Positions 1 through 9,328 of a DNA stretch of 64,000 bases are shown piece by piece (position 1 is the stretch's first letter; the number at the start of each line of letters is the position of its first letter). The position numbers were made by a program, and so were the translations under genes. The notes beneath the pieces are model-generated. The model was not told the origin of the DNA, searched no databases, and saw nothing but the letters and a program-made list of their open reading frames with translations. Source of the DNA: Burkholderia sp. Bp8963 (GTDB taxonomy: Bacteria > Pseudomonadota > Gammaproteobacteria > Burkholderiales > Burkholderiaceae). The stretch lies in assembly GCF_003854275.1 (NCBI RefSeq), contig NZ_QTQP01000003.1:62001-126000 (forward strand), written 5' to 3'.

Positions 1-771
1 GCGCGTCAGCTCGACGGCGGCTACAAGGCATACCGCCGTTCGGTCTGCGCGTCGCTCGACGCGCTGCCCGCGCGGTTGCGCTATATCGCGCTCGTCGGCC
101 ACACGGGCTGCGGCAAGACGCGGCTGCTGCAGGCGCTGCATGACGCAGGCGCACAGACGCTCGATCTCGAGGCGCTCGCATGCCATCGCGGCTCGCTGCT
201 CGGTGCGCTGCCGGGCGTGCCGCAGCCGACGCAGAAGTCATTCGACTCGGCGCTCGTCGAGGCGCTCGAGCGCTTCGATCCGGCCTGGCCGGTATTCGTC
301 GAATCCGAGAGCCGCAAGATCGGCCTCGTGCAGTTGCCGCTCGCGCTGCTGCAGGCGATCCAGACAGGGCCGTGGGTCCAGGTCGACGCCGCGCGCGACG
401 AGCGCATCGCGTTCCTGCTCGACGATTACGGCCACCTGTTCGACGCGCCGGATGCGTTCAGGGCGCAGCTCGCACGGCTGATCGGCCTGCACAGCCGCGA
501 ACAGATCGCCCGCTGGGGCGCAATGATCGATGCGGATGCGCGTGCCGAGTTGTTTGGCGAACTGATCGACCGGCATTACGACCCTGCCTATGCGCGGACC
601 TACCGCGAGCATTTCGGCAAGCCGAACCGGGCGCTCACGTTCCAGTTCCGGCCGAATGCGGGCGACGCCCGCGAACAGGCGAGTGCGCTGCTCGCGCAAC
701 TCGCGCAGTCGGGCCTGCCGGCGACGGCAGCCAGCGCGGCGCCCACTCCAGATCGTCAGGCCGGAACATGA
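1..771 (+). CDS. selU: tRNA 2-selenouridine synthase, 3' part (5' end outside window)
   Basis: Replaces sulfur by selenium in 2-thiouridine at the wobble position of Lys, Glu and Gln tRNAs, using selenophosphate. The frame is open from base 1, so the N-terminal rhodanese domain with its catalytic cysteine lies upstream; the remaining 256 residues are the P-loop half. Visible family marks are the GGYKAYRR segment near the window edge and the Walker A motif GHTGCGKT about 33 residues in. The family is normally about 360-370 residues. The stop overlaps the start of the following permease gene (ATGA), indicating translational coupling. Also called mnmH or ybbB. Confidence 0.9.
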   Translation, partial: ARQLDGGYKAYRRSVCASLDALPARLRYIALVGHTGCGKTRLLQALHDAGAQTLDLEALACHRGSLLGALPGVPQPTQKSFDSALVEALERFDPAWPVFVESESRKIGLVQLPLALLQAIQTGPWVQVDAARDERIAFLLDDYGHLFDAPDAFRAQLARLIGLHSREQIARWGAMIDADARAELFGELIDRHYDPAYARTYREHFGKPNRALTFQFRPNAGDAREQASALLAQLAQSGLPATAASAAPTPDRQAGT

Positions 772-1823
772 AGAACACACGCACTCGACCCAATCCGGCG
801 CTCGGCTGGATGACCTTCCTGCTGATTGCGGTCTCGGGACTGTTCTATGTGAAATGGTTTCCGTATTACAACAAGGCATTCGTCGCCGCCGGGCATCACT
901 CGATCGGCCAGTCGATCCTGATGGGCGCGTCGTCGGCGGCGCCCGAACCGTCGCTGAAAGCCGCGCTCGACTACGCGTGGGCGTATGGCAAGGCGATCTG
1001 GCAAGCGATGGTGCTCGGCCTGCTGCTCGGCTCCGCGGTGCAGGCGCTGCTGCCCGCGCACTGGGTCGCGCGCGTGCTCGGCAAGACGGGTTTCGGCAGC
1101 GTTGCCGCAGGCGGCCTGCTGTCGCTGCCGGGGATGATGTGCACCTGCTGCGCGGCGCCCGTCGTCGCTGGCCTGCGCGAGCGGCACGCGTCGCCGGGTG
1201 GCGCGGTCGCGTTCTGGCTTGGCAATACCGTGCTGAACCCGGCCGCGCTGGTGTTCATGGGCTTCGTGCTCGGCTGGCACTGGAGCGCGCTGCGGCTCGT
1301 GCTCGGCATCGCGATGGTGTTCGGGATCGGCTACCTGCTGAACCGCATCGCGCGCCCCGACGACCGGATCGACGACAACCGGCTCGCGGCGCTGGTGGCC
1401 GAACAGGCGGCGGCCGGCAACGCGTTCGTGCGCTGGATCAAGCTCCTCGCTCGGATGACGGCGCGCCTCGTGCCCGAGTACATCGTGCTCGTGCTGCTGC
1501 TCGGCGCGGCCCGCGCGTGGCTGTTCCCGCACATTGGCCCGGAAATCGGCAACCACCTCGGCTGGATCGTCGCGTTCGCGGTCGTCGGCGCACTGTTCGT
1601 GATTCCGACGGCGGGCGAGGTGCCGATCATCCAGGCGATGCTGTCGCTCGGCATGGGCGTCGGTCCGGCCGGTGCACTGCTGATGACGTTGCCGCCGGTC
1701 AGCGTGCCGTCGCTCGCGATGCTCGCGCGCTCGTTCAAGCCAACCATGCTGGCGATCGTCACGGCGCTCGTCGTCGTGTTCGGGATCGTCGGCGGGCTGC
1801 TCGCGATCGCGTTGGGGTTCTAG
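768..1823 (+). CDS. ArsP/YraQ-type (DUF318) permease, possibly selenium-linked
   Basis: A 351-residue polytopic inner-membrane protein with about eight hydrophobic segments, of the permease family that includes YraQ and the organoarsenical exporter ArsP. The family's cysteine cluster is present as MCTCCAAPVV around residue 125, followed by GNTVLNPAAL, and a second half with GEVPIIQAML suggests an internal duplication. The start is the ATG overlapping the selU stop, so the two genes are co-translated. The substrate cannot be read from the sequence. Coupling to selU makes a selenium-related solute an attractive guess, but that is inference. Confidence 0.8.
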   Translation: MKNTRTRPNPALGWMTFLLIAVSGLFYVKWFPYYNKAFVAAGHHSIGQSILMGASSAAPEPSLKAALDYAWAYGKAIWQAMVLGLLLGSAVQALLPAHWVARVLGKTGFGSVAAGGLLSLPGMMCTCCAAPVVAGLRERHASPGGAVAFWLGNTVLNPAALVFMGFVLGWHWSALRLVLGIAMVFGIGYLLNRIARPDDRIDDNRLAALVAEQAAAGNAFVRWIKLLARMTARLVPEYIVLVLLLGAARAWLFPHIGPEIGNHLGWIVAFAVVGALFVIPTAGEVPIIQAMLSLGMGVGPAGALLMTLPPVSVPSLAMLARSFKPTMLAIVTALVVVFGIVGGLLAIALGF

Positions 1824-2138
1824 CGGCGCGCGTCGTCGGAGCGGTCAGGCACCGTGCGTGGTACGGCTGAATCCCGACGGGGGTGCCAGATCGGCGCGCA
1901 TGACCCGGAAGCGTCGCCACGATCGCCCGGCAGGACGGCATGTCATCGAAGACAACCGATCAGGCAGCCGTTCGCGAACGCGAGAGCCAGGGCATCGGGC
2001 CCGGGCCGGGCGGTTTGCGGCGTGCAGTCAGGAGCGCCGAGTCCGCGCCGCGCGGACCGGCAAAGTAATCGTCATATTCATCCGGCGCCGCCGCATCGTG
2101 CGTGCGGCGCCACTCACAAGAAGCAATCAGGAAAACGC
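1824..2138. other. Gene-free stretch, 315 bases
   Basis: No reading frame here has a ribosome binding site or recognisable product. The last 100 bases are somewhat less GC-rich (around AAAGTAATCGTCATATTC) and probably carry the promoter of the following small gene. I see no clear terminator for the permease gene. Confidence 0.5.
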
Positions 2139-2561
2139 ATGACCCAACCCAAGATTCATCCTCGACTCGAAAAGGCGCTGACGCGCGGCGATCTCGCGAT
2201 TCGTCAGGCCAATTCGGCGCGCGCGACTGCCGTGCTGAGCGCACTTGGCACGATGATCGTCGAGGCGTCCGCGACGATCGGCGTCGAAGCCAGCATCGAC
2301 ATTCCGCAGGGCGATCGCGTCTACGATCCGGTCAATGGTCTGTGGCCGCAGAAGATGCTCGTGTCGTTCGACGGCCCGATCGAGGAAGCGGATCCGGAAG
2401 AGCTGCGCTCGGTCTATCTGGTGGCGGACGATCCGGGCACGCAGTTCCGGATCGAATGGCATCGCGCCGACGGCAAGCTCGGCCGCCACGAGGGCGGCCC
2501 GCTCGCGACGGTCGCGTTCCTGACAGACGTCGAGATTCCGTGGAGCGACGACGACGAGTAA
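2139..2561 (+). CDS. Hypothetical protein, 140 residues
   Basis: Not recognised as a named family. The start is the ATG after CAGGAAAACGC, which gives a soluble acidic protein without signal peptide or membrane segment. The N-terminal half is helical and Ala-rich (residues 1-55). The C-terminal half alternates charged and hydrophobic residues like a beta-rich fold and ends in an acidic tail, WSDDDE. Codon use matches neighbouring genes, so it is probably real. It converges with the nodJ-like gene, 86 bases away. An in-frame extension upstream to 1854 is possible but has no ribosome binding site and unusual Arg-rich codons. Confidence 0.6.
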   Translation: MTQPKIHPRLEKALTRGDLAIRQANSARATAVLSALGTMIVEASATIGVEASIDIPQGDRVYDPVNGLWPQKMLVSFDGPIEEADPEELRSVYLVADDPGTQFRIEWHRADGKLGRHEGGPLATVAFLTDVEIPWSDDDE

Positions 2562-2647
2562 TGCACGCATGCGGGGCCGCATAAGGGGCCGCATGAGGCC
2601 CGCGAGCGCATCGGGAGCGGACGATCCCGCAGCGCGATGCACGGGCC

Positions 2648-3481
2648 TCAGCGCATCATCCGCCGCCGGAACAGCCACGCAGACAGCAGGAAGCCGCCGA
2701 TTGCATAAGCGGCCAGCACCGCGACGTGCGTGCCGACGTGCGACGCGGGCCGGCCGAGCATCGCGGGCCGGATCAGCTCGACCGTGTGGGCGAGCGGCAG
2801 CGCATACGCCGCATGCTGCGCGATCTCCGGCAATTGCGTGAGCGGGAAGAACACGCCCGACAGCAGCAGCATCGGTGTCAGCACGAGCGTCTGATAGAAC
2901 ATGAAGAAATCGTATGACGGCGCGAGTGCGGTGACGATCATCGCGGCGCTGGCGAACGCAAGGCCCGCGAGCGCGATCACCGGCAGCGCCGCGAGCATCG
3001 ACGGGAAGCTCGCGTAGCCGAGCAGGCCGGCAACGACCATGATCGCGGCGCCCGACAGCATCGCCTTGCTGGCGGCCCAGACGATCTCGCCGAGCACGAT
3101 GTCGCCGAGCGCGAGCGGCGTATGCATGATCGCTTCCCACGTGCGTTGCACGTGCATCCGCGAAAAACCCGAATACATCGCTTCGAAGCTTGCGGACATC
3201 ATCACGCTCGACCCGGCCGTGCCGGCCGCGAGGAACGCGATGTACGACACGCCGTCGACGTGCCCGAGCATCAGGCCCAGGCCGAAACCGAGCCCGAACA
3301 GATAGATCATCGGGTCCGCGAGGTTGCCGATCATCGACGCGACCGCGAGCTTGCGCCAGACGAGGTAGTTGCGGCGCCAGACGGCGAACCAGTTGGTCGC
3401 ATTGGACGGCATCGCGATCGCGAAGCGCGATTCGCGCAGTGGCGCGGACGGGGCGGAAGTGGAATAGTCGCGTACGTCCAT
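2648..3481 (-). CDS. nodJ: ABC-2 type transporter permease, NodJ family
   Basis: A 277-residue inner-membrane permease with six hydrophobic segments, of the ABC-2/NodJ family, which pairs with a NodI-type ATPase to export lipid-linked or saccharide molecules. Visible marks are the WRKL cytoplasmic stretch before the first membrane segment, the glycine-rich FGLGFGLGL turn near residue 70 and the AFxSAAM-type central region. It lies 6 bases downstream of the nodI-like gene and surely shares its transcript. Many non-nodulating beta-proteobacteria carry this pair, so the nod name indicates the family only; the substrate is unknown. Confidence 0.82.
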   Translation of the reverse strand: MDVRDYSTSAPSAPLRESRFAIAMPSNATNWFAVWRRNYLVWRKLAVASMIGNLADPMIYLFGLGFGLGLMLGHVDGVSYIAFLAAGTAGSSVMMSASFEAMYSGFSRMHVQRTWEAIMHTPLALGDIVLGEIVWAASKAMLSGAAIMVVAGLLGYASFPSMLAALPVIALAGLAFASAAMIVTALAPSYDFFMFYQTLVLTPMLLLSGVFFPLTQLPEIAQHAAYALPLAHTVELIRPAMLGRPASHVGTHVAVLAAYAIGGFLLSAWLFRRRMMR

Positions 3482-3487
3482 GATCGG

Positions 3488-4402
3488 TCAGTCCTGCATT
3501 TCGCGGCCGGTCAGCCGCAGGAACACGTCCTCCAGATTGGCGGGGCGGTGCAGATAGCGCAATCCGGCGCGGCCCTTGAGCCGCGCATTGAGCGGCTCCG
3601 GATCGCTCACATAGCAGAACAGCGTCTCGCCGCTGATTTCGGTGCGCACCGCATAGGCGGCAAGCTCGTCGCGCAGCGCGGACGGTTCGGGGCCATAGAT
3701 CTCGATCACGTCGCAGCCGATCTCAGATTCGATCAGCGCGTGCGGCGCACCTTCGGCGATTTTCCGGCCTTCCTCGATCACGCACAGGCGATCGCACAGA
3801 CGCTCGGCTTCCTCCATGAAGTGCGTGGTGATCAGGATTGTCTTGCCGCGCGCGAGCAGCGAGCGCAACCGTTCCCACATCAGATGCCGTGCCTGCGGAT
3901 CGAGCCCGGTCGTCGGCTCGTCGAGCACCAGCACATCCGGATCGTTGACGAGCGCGCGGGCGAGCGTCAGGCGCCGCTTCATGCCGCCCGACAGCTCGCT
4001 GACCTTCGCGTCCGCCTTGTTTTCGAGCTTCGCGAATTCGAGCAGCGACGGCACGAGTGCGCGCGCATCGTGCGCGGACAGGCCGAAATAGCGGCTGAAC
4101 ACCAGCAGATTCTCGCGAACCGTGAAATCCGGATCGAGATTGTCGAACTGGGGGACGACGCCGACGCGCTGCCGTGCATGACGTGCGCGTGACGGAACCG
4201 GTTCGCCGCATAGCGAGATTGCGCCGGCATCCGGGTATGCGATGCCGAGCAGCATTTTCAGCGTCGTGGTCTTGCCGGCGCCGTTCGGTCCGAGCAGACC
4301 GTAGCACTCTCCGGCATGCACGCGAAAGGAAAGACCATTGACGACGAGCTTGTCGCCATAGCGCTTTTCGACGTTCTGAAAATCGATCGGTGCGACAGCC
4401 AT
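3488..4402 (-). CDS. nodI: ABC transporter ATP-binding protein, NodI family
   Basis: A 304-residue ATPase that energises the adjacent NodJ-type permease. It has Walker [11 protein letters not shown] near residue 40, the signature LSGGMKRRL, Walker [14 protein letters not shown], and the switch histidine in [10 protein letters not shown]. The C-terminal 70 residues after the ABC domain are of the NodI type. The chosen start, ATG at 4402 giving MAVAPIDFQ, yields the usual family length; the frame stays open further upstream but without family similarity. A role in nodulation is not implied. Confidence 0.85.
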   Translation of the reverse strand: MAVAPIDFQNVEKRYGDKLVVNGLSFRVHAGECYGLLGPNGAGKTTTLKMLLGIAYPDAGAISLCGEPVPSRARHARQRVGVVPQFDNLDPDFTVRENLLVFSRYFGLSAHDARALVPSLLEFAKLENKADAKVSELSGGMKRRLTLARALVNDPDVLVLDEPTTGLDPQARHLMWERLRSLLARGKTILITTHFMEEAERLCDRLCVIEEGRKIAEGAPHALIESEIGCDVIEIYGPEPSALRDELAAYAVRTEISGETLFCYVSDPEPLNARLKGRAGLRYLHRPANLEDVFLRLTGREMQD

Positions 4403-4739
4403 GAGCGAGATTGTCGTTGGAGGTGTAGCGTGCAATTGTGTCCGGTGAGCGCGTCCGCGAAAACCGGTGCATGAACGGTCTGGTTCGCGGTGCGGCCGGC
4501 GAGATTTCGCGAAGCGCACGCGCATTGCGAAAGTGCGATACCGACGGGCCATTCTAGTGCATCGGCTGCGTCTCTTCAGGGCGCACATGCACGATGCGCG
4601 GGCGGTGTGCGGTGGATCATGCATTGCAGCATCGCGAACAGGCCGCATGGGGCAAATCAGCGTTTTCCATCCCTTGCGTCCTGAATTGCGGCGCACCATG
4701 ATGATTGCGTAGGGCTCGATGTCGCGATAGGGAGGTTTC
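4403..4739. other. Divergent intergenic region, 337 bases
   Basis: It separates the nodIJ-type genes (minus strand) from the universal stress gene (plus strand), so it must hold both promoters. I cannot assign -35/-10 pairs with confidence. Reading frames here are short, Arg-rich and unsupported. The only clear signal is the GGGAGG ribosome binding site just before 4740. Confidence 0.5.
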
Positions 4740-5234
4740 ATGGCTAGCTACAACAAGATTCTGCTGTGCTACGACGGCACGCTCGAGGGACGCAAGGCGT
4801 TGCGGTGCGGTGCCAATCTCGCGCTGGACCTGAAGGCCGAGACGCATCTGCTGTCGGTCGTCGACATGCGTTCGAGCATCGCGCAAAGCGCGGGCTTGCT
4901 GACCGACGTCGCGTGCGGCCGCTTCGAGGAAACCGCACGCGAAATCCTGCAGGAAGGGGTCGACTGGCTGCGCGAGCGGGGATTGCAGGCCGAAGGCCAT
5001 TTCGCGTTCGGCTACCCGATCGACGAGATCGCGAATCTCGCGTCGGAACTGAAAGTCGACCTGATCGTGGTCGGGCACCGCTGCCGCAGCGGGCTGTCGA
5101 GATGGTGGATGGGGTCGGGCAATACGCAACTGCTCGATCGGGTGAATTGCAGCATCCTCGTGGCCTGCTCGTCGGCCGAGGAACAGAAGGCCGAAATCGC
5201 CCGCGAACGCGACGCTGCCGCGGCAACCAAATGA
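4740..5234 (+). CDS. Universal stress protein (UspA family)
   Basis: A single-domain Usp protein of 164 residues, cytoplasmic and probably dimeric. The ATP-binding type motif is recognisable near residues 110-125: GHRCRSG followed by WWMGSG and the final strand SILVACS. The N-terminal strand [10 protein letters not shown], with the conserved Asp after the first strand, is also present. The tail after residue 145 is charged and Ala-rich. A strong GGGAGG sequence precedes the ATG. It appears to be transcribed alone. Usp genes usually respond to stress or growth arrest; no specific control site was seen. Confidence 0.88.
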   Translation: MASYNKILLCYDGTLEGRKALRCGANLALDLKAETHLLSVVDMRSSIAQSAGLLTDVACGRFEETAREILQEGVDWLRERGLQAEGHFAFGYPIDEIANLASELKVDLIVVGHRCRSGLSRWWMGSGNTQLLDRVNCSILVACSSAEEQKAEIARERDAAAATK

Positions 5235-5299
5235 CCCGTCTGACCGGTGCCGGCTCACGCCCGCGCGCGGGTTGCGGCCGGCAGCGGCTAGCTGCCGGC

Positions 5300-5971
5300 T
5301 CAGCCGTGCAGATCGATCGCGGCCAGCTTCCACGAAAACAGGCCTTCTCTGTGGAAGATCGCCGCGTAACGCGCGCCGTCGACGTTACGCTGGTAGGTCA
5401 CGACAAACTCGTCGATATTCCGGTATCCGGCGCTTGTTGGCCGTCGCTCGGGCGGGATTGCTTGCGCGTGGTCGGTCGCCGTCGATGGCGAGGCGGCCGG
5501 TACGCTGCCAGCAGGCGGAGTTGCACCACTGGCGGCCTGCGTGCCGGAGGCGCTGCCCGACGGTCGGGCCATCCATTCAGGCGGACGCTCGCCCGGATTG
5601 CCGCGCGGCGGAATGCCGCTCATCAGCGCAGCGACGCCTTCGGGCGTCGCATACGCGTCAACCAGCGGCCCGATCAACGCAGAGCCGATCAATGCACCAA
5701 TCACCGCGAACGGATTGTTGTCCTGCCACTTTGCGTCGATCCGGTGCATCAACTCGTCGGTGACCTGCTGCTTCAGACTGGTGCGCAGCGCCGGGAAATC
5801 GACATATTCGCTGACCGCTTGCGCGTCACGCGCGTCGATCGCCGCTTTCAGGCGACCGAGCGCGACGTACGGTGACGCATATCCGTAGCCGATCACCGCC
5901 AGCACGGCGGCCACCAGCACGACGATCAACAGGGGTTTGAGCCGCTTCGAGCGGCCCGCTGCGTGATTCAC
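5300..5971 (-). CDS. DUF2939 family membrane-anchored protein
   Basis: A 223-residue protein of unknown function matching the DUF2939 pattern. It has a short basic N-terminus, one membrane segment (about residues 13-32, LLIVVLVAAVLAVIGYGYAS), then a conserved helical region (PYVALGRLKAAIDARDAQ) typical of the family. A Pro/Ala/Ser-rich linker (about residues 115-165) and a C-terminal beta-rich part follow. Topology suggests an anchored periplasmic domain. The start is GTG, preceded by GGAGG at good spacing. Function and partners are not known. Confidence 0.75.
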   Translation of the reverse strand: MNHAAGRSKRLKPLLIVVLVAAVLAVIGYGYASPYVALGRLKAAIDARDAQAVSEYVDFPALRTSLKQQVTDELMHRIDAKWQDNNPFAVIGALIGSALIGPLVDAYATPEGVAALMSGIPPRGNPGERPPEWMARPSGSASGTQAASGATPPAGSVPAASPSTATDHAQAIPPERRPTSAGYRNIDEFVVTYQRNVDGARYAAIFHREGLFSWKLAAIDLHG

Positions 5972-6000
5972 GGTGCCTCCGGTGCGGGAACGATCCGCAA

Positions 6001-6333
6001 TCAGAGACCACCGTGCGCGGCCGAATGTTCCTCGGCAATGCAGCGATCGATCATCCGACAGACCGCATCGATCGTCCCGACCATGATCAGCCGCGACCGG
6101 CCGTGATAGACGCGCACCGGCGCACGACGCGCGGGTTCCGCGTGATTCAGGCCGGCGTTCAGCGACACCCGTGCGAACGCGGGCAGTGCCGACGGCAGCA
6201 GCGACGCCTGCTGTTCGGCTGCGACTTCTTGGCCGACGGGCACCGCGGACAGCGGCGCGCAGGGCGTGCGGCCGCGCAGGTGACGCAGACGGCCGAATTG
6301 ACGGAAAGGCAGCAGGCGGGCAAGGCGTTCCAT
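6001..6333 (-). CDS. Hypothetical protein downstream of lexA
   Basis: A 110-residue protein of no recognised family, rich in Arg and Ala, without signal peptide or membrane segment. It is supported by an AGGAGA ribosome binding site six bases before ATG and by its place 26 bases downstream of lexA on the same strand, so it should be co-transcribed from the SOS-controlled promoter. The C-terminal part (RLIMVGTIDAVCRMIDRCI, about residues 80-100) looks like a folded helix. That position makes it a candidate SOS-induced gene, but nothing in the sequence tells its role. Confidence 0.6.
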   Translation of the reverse strand: MERLARLLPFRQFGRLRHLRGRTPCAPLSAVPVGQEVAAEQQASLLPSALPAFARVSLNAGLNHAEPARRAPVRVYHGRSRLIMVGTIDAVCRMIDRCIAEEHSAAHGGL

Positions 6334-6359
6334 GGTGTTCTCCTGAGCGAGACGGATGG

Positions 6360-7007
6360 TCAGAATTCGCCTGAGCGGATCAGCCCGACGGCGATGCCTT
6401 CCAGCGCGAATTCCGCGCTGCCGGCCTTGACGAAGATGTTTTCGTAATCAGGGTTCTCCGCGATCAGCTCGAGGCCGCCTGGGCGGCGCTTCAGGCGCTT
6501 GACGGTGACGTCGTCGCCGAGGCGGGCGACGATGATCTGGCCGTCCTTCGCTTCCGTGCGCTTCTGCACCGCGAGGAGGTCGCCGTCGAGGATGCCCGCA
6601 TCGCGCATCGACAGCCCGCGTACCTTCAGCAGGTAATCGGGCTTGCTGGAGAACAGCGCGGGATCGCACGCGAAATGCTGCGAGATGTGTTCCTGCGCGA
6701 GGATCGGGCTGCCTGCCGCGACCCGGCCCACGAGCGGCAGCGACAACTGCATCAGGCCCGCATGCGGCAGCGTGAACTGGTGCGGCGCGTCGTCGCCGCC
6801 GAGCAGGCGGATGCCGCGCGACGCGCCGGCCGCCAGCTCGATCACGCCTTTGCGCGCCAGCGCGCGAAGGTGCTCTTCGGCCGCATTCGGGGAGCTGAAG
6901 CCCAGCTCGGCCGCGATCTCGGCACGGGTGGGCGGATAGCCGGAGCGCTCGATCGCGCGGCGGATCAAGTCGAATACTTGCTGCTGACGGGCGGTGAGTT
7001 TGGTCAT
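6360..7007 (-). CDS. lexA: LexA, SOS-response repressor
   Basis: Represses DNA-damage genes and cleaves itself when RecA is activated. The 215 residues include an N-terminal winged helix-turn-helix (about 25-50, [20 protein letters not shown]), the cleavage site Ala98-Gly99 in VAAGSP, catalytic Ser133 in GLSM and Lys170 in VTVK. It is slightly longer than the 202-residue E. coli protein because of the linker, as usual in Burkholderia. The start is the ATG giving [10 protein letters not shown]; no good Shine-Dalgarno precedes it, and an SOS box lies only seven bases upstream. Two LexA boxes show autoregulation. Confidence 0.97.
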   Translation of the reverse strand: MTKLTARQQQVFDLIRRAIERSGYPPTRAEIAAELGFSSPNAAEEHLRALARKGVIELAAGASRGIRLLGGDDAPHQFTLPHAGLMQLSLPLVGRVAAGSPILAQEHISQHFACDPALFSSKPDYLLKVRGLSMRDAGILDGDLLAVQKRTEAKDGQIIVARLGDDVTVKRLKRRPGGLELIAENPDYENIFVKAGSAEFALEGIAVGLIRSGEF

Positions 7008-7014
7008 GGCTGAA

Positions 7015-7030
7015 CTGTATGGATAGACAG
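7015..7030. promoter_or_regulatory. LexA (SOS) box 1 of lexA
   Basis: CTGT-N8-ACAG, an exact match to the proteobacterial SOS box, ending seven bases before the lexA start codon. Confidence 0.9.
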
Positions 7031-7034
7031 TGAG

Positions 7035-7050
7035 CTGTATTTTTATACAG
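7035..7050. promoter_or_regulatory. LexA (SOS) box 2 of lexA
   Basis: A second exact CTGT-N8-ACAG with an AT-rich core, centred 20 bases from box 1. Tandem boxes at this spacing fit cooperative autoregulation of lexA. Confidence 0.9.
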
Positions 7051-7179
7051 TACTTCGCGAATTTCAAGTGTTACGTGAGGTTCGTCGCGATCGCGTCGAT
7101 TCCGTCGCGATCGCGCGACGTCCGGACGCCGGTTCGTTCGTTGCAACCGTCGATTCGGGCTGCGTTAGCACTTTTCAAT

Positions 7180-7209
7180 ATTAAAAAATAAGGAACGATT
7201 ATTTTTAAT
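7180..7209. promoter_or_regulatory. AT-rich inverted repeat upstream of sbp, candidate CysB site
   Basis: ATTAAAAAATAA and TTATTTTTAAT form an imperfect palindrome around a seven-base centre, 76 bases before sbp. AT-rich ATAA/TTAT sites are typical of CysB-type activators and cysB closes this operon, but assigning it to CysB is inference. Confidence 0.4.
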
Positions 7210-7284
7210 CATGTAACCCGTTCGCTAGACTGGCCCGCAGATCGCAAGACAGACAAGATCACCGACAACACGGGAGAAGCACGG

Positions 7285-8322
7285 ATGATGAAGCGCAACA
7301 CGGGGCTGGCGAGCGGGGTACGCCGCTTGATCACGACATTCGCGCTGGGCGCGGCCGCTGCGCTCGGCGTCGCGGCGCACGCCCATGCCGATACGACGTT
7401 CCTGAACGTGTCGTACGACCCGACACGCGAGCTGTACCAGGATTTCAACCAGGCGTTCGGCAAGGAGTGGAAGGCGAAGACGGGCGAGACCGTCAACTTC
7501 AAGCAGTCGCATGGCGGCTCGGGCGCGCAGGCGCGCTCGGTGCTCGACGGGCTGCAGGCGGACGTCGTCACGCTCGCGCTCGCGTACGACATCGACGCGC
7601 TCGCGAACAAGGGGCTCGTCGGCAAGGACTGGCAGAAGCGCCTGCCGGACAACGCGTCGCCGTACACGTCGACGATCGTGTTCCTGGTGCGCAAGGGCAA
7701 CCCGAAAGGCATCAAGGACTGGGACGACCTGACGAAGCCGGGCGTGTCGATCGTCACGCCGAACCCGAAGACGTCGGGAGGCGCGCGCTGGAACTACCTG
7801 GCCGCGTGGGCGTACGCGGTGCACAAGCCGGGCGGCAACGAGCAGAGCGCGAAGGACTTCATCACGAAGCTCTACAAGAACGCGGGCGTGCTCGATTCCG
7901 GTGCGCGCGGTGCGACGACGAGCTTTGTGCAGCGCGGCATCGGCGATGTGCTGATCGCGTGGGAGAACGAGGCGTTCCTGTCGTTGAAGGAATTCGGCCC
8001 CGACAAGTTCGAGATCGTCGTGCCGTCAGTGAGCATCCTCGCGGAGCCGCCGGTCGCGGTGGTCGACAAGGTGGTCGACAAGAAGGGCACGCGCAAGCTC
8101 GCCGATGCGTACCTGAATTTCCTGTACAGCCCGCAGGGCCAGGAGATCGCCGCGCGCAACTACTACCGGCCGCGTTCGAAGAACGTGCCGGCGGAGCTGA
8201 CGAAGCAGTTCCCGAAACTGAAGCTGTACACGGTCGACGACACGTTCGGCGGCTGGACGAATGCGCAGAAGACGCATTTCGCGGACGGCGGCGTGTTCGA
8301 CTCGATCTACAAGCCGCAGTAA
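7285..8322 (+). CDS. sbp: Sulfate/thiosulfate ABC transporter substrate-binding protein
   Basis: Periplasmic receptor that delivers sulfate (and probably thiosulfate) to CysTWA. It has 345 residues with a cleavable signal peptide (about 1-36, ending AHAHA before [10 protein letters not shown]). Family marks are [11 protein letters not shown] at the mature N-terminus, [14 protein letters not shown] in the ligand site, and [24 protein letters not shown] lies at good distance before the first of two adjacent ATGs. It is the first gene of sbp-cysTWA-cysB, so it is expected to rise under sulfur limitation. Confidence 0.95.
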   Translation: MMKRNTGLASGVRRLITTFALGAAAALGVAAHAHADTTFLNVSYDPTRELYQDFNQAFGKEWKAKTGETVNFKQSHGGSGAQARSVLDGLQADVVTLALAYDIDALANKGLVGKDWQKRLPDNASPYTSTIVFLVRKGNPKGIKDWDDLTKPGVSIVTPNPKTSGGARWNYLAAWAYAVHKPGGNEQSAKDFITKLYKNAGVLDSGARGATTSFVQRGIGDVLIAWENEAFLSLKEFGPDKFEIVVPSVSILAEPPVAVVDKVVDKKGTRKLADAYLNFLYSPQGQEIAARNYYRPRSKNVPAELTKQFPKLKLYTVDDTFGGWTNAQKTHFADGGVFDSIYKPQ

Positions 8323-8428
8323 CGACCTGACGGCAGCAGACATAACGACAGCGGCGCGCCACATCGAGCGCGCCGCACTCCCGGCGTTCGCGCCGGACCC
8401 ATGTGATTCGACCCAGCAAGAGCATCCG

Positions 8429-9328
8429 ATGACGACGTACACCTTTCGCAAGCCGAGCGCGCTGCCCGGCTTCGGCGTGACACTCGGCATCACGGTGGCG
8501 TATTTGAGCCTCGTGGTGCTGATCCCGCTCGCCGCCACGTTCCTGAAAACCGCGACGCTGTCGTGGGACCAGTTCATCGCGGCCGTCGCGTCGCCACGCG
8601 TGCTCGCGTCGTACCGGCTGACGTTTTCGGCCGCGCTCGGCGGCGCGCTGATCAACGCCGTGTTCGGCTTTCTCGTCGCGTGGGTGCTCGTGCGCTACAC
8701 GTTCCCGTTCAAGCGCGTGGTCGACGCGATCGTCGACCTGCCGTTCGCGTTGCCGACGTCGGTCGCCGGCATCTCGCTCGCGGCCGTCTACGCGACCAAC
8801 GGCTGGATCGGCAAGTACCTCGTGCCGTTCGGCATCAAGATCGCGTTCACGCCGGTCGGCGTGCTGGTCGCGCTGACCTTCATCGGCCTGCCGTTCGTCG
8901 TGCGCACCGTGCAGCCGGTGCTCGAGGATTTCGAGCGCGAACAGGAAGAGGCCGCCGCATGCCTCGGCGCGTCGCGCTGGCTGACGTTCCGCCGCGTCGT
9001 GCTGCCGGCCGTGCTGCCGGCGCTGCTGACGGGCTTTGCGCTCGCGTTCGCGCGCGCGCTCGGCGAATACGGCTCGGTGATCTTCATCGCCGGCAACGTG
9101 CCGATGAAGTCCGAGATCACGTCGCTCCTCATCATCACGAAGCTCGAGCAGTACGACTACGCGGGCGCGACCGCGCTCGCGGTCGTGATGCTGGTCGTGT
9201 CGTTCCTGATGCTGCTCCTGATCAACACGCTGCAGTGGTATCTGCAGCGTCGTACGAGCCGCGGCGCAAGCGGTCCCGCGCCCGCGCTCGCTACTGCCGC
9301 CACCGTCACTGCAGGAGGCCGGCAATGA
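8429..9328 (+). CDS. cysT: Sulfate ABC transporter permease CysT
   Basis: One of two inner-membrane permeases of the sulfate importer (also called CysU). The 299-residue protein has six hydrophobic segments and the EAA loop for ATPase contact near residue 190 ([21 protein letters not shown]). The start [10 protein letters not shown] gives the family N-terminus; the frame opens upstream but over the intergenic spacer. Its stop overlaps the cysW start (ATGA). The C-terminal 25 residues are a low-complexity Ala/Thr tail. Confidence 0.93.
   Translation: MTTYTFRKPSALPGFGVTLGITVAYLSLVVLIPLAATFLKTATLSWDQFIAAVASPRVLASYRLTFSAALGGALINAVFGFLVAWVLVRYTFPFKRVVDAIVDLPFALPTSVAGISLAAVYATNGWIGKYLVPFGIKIAFTPVGVLVALTFIGLPFVVRTVQPVLEDFEREQEEAAACLGASRWLTFRRVVLPAVLPALLTGFALAFARALGEYGSVIFIAGNVPMKSEITSLLIITKLEQYDYAGATALAVVMLVVSFLMLLLINTLQWYLQRRTSRGASGPAPALATAATVTAGGRQ

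Noticed and set aside
1854-2138. Upstream extension of the 140-residue hypothetical protein
   Set aside because: The extension is Arg-rich with poor codon bias, and the internal ATG has a better context.
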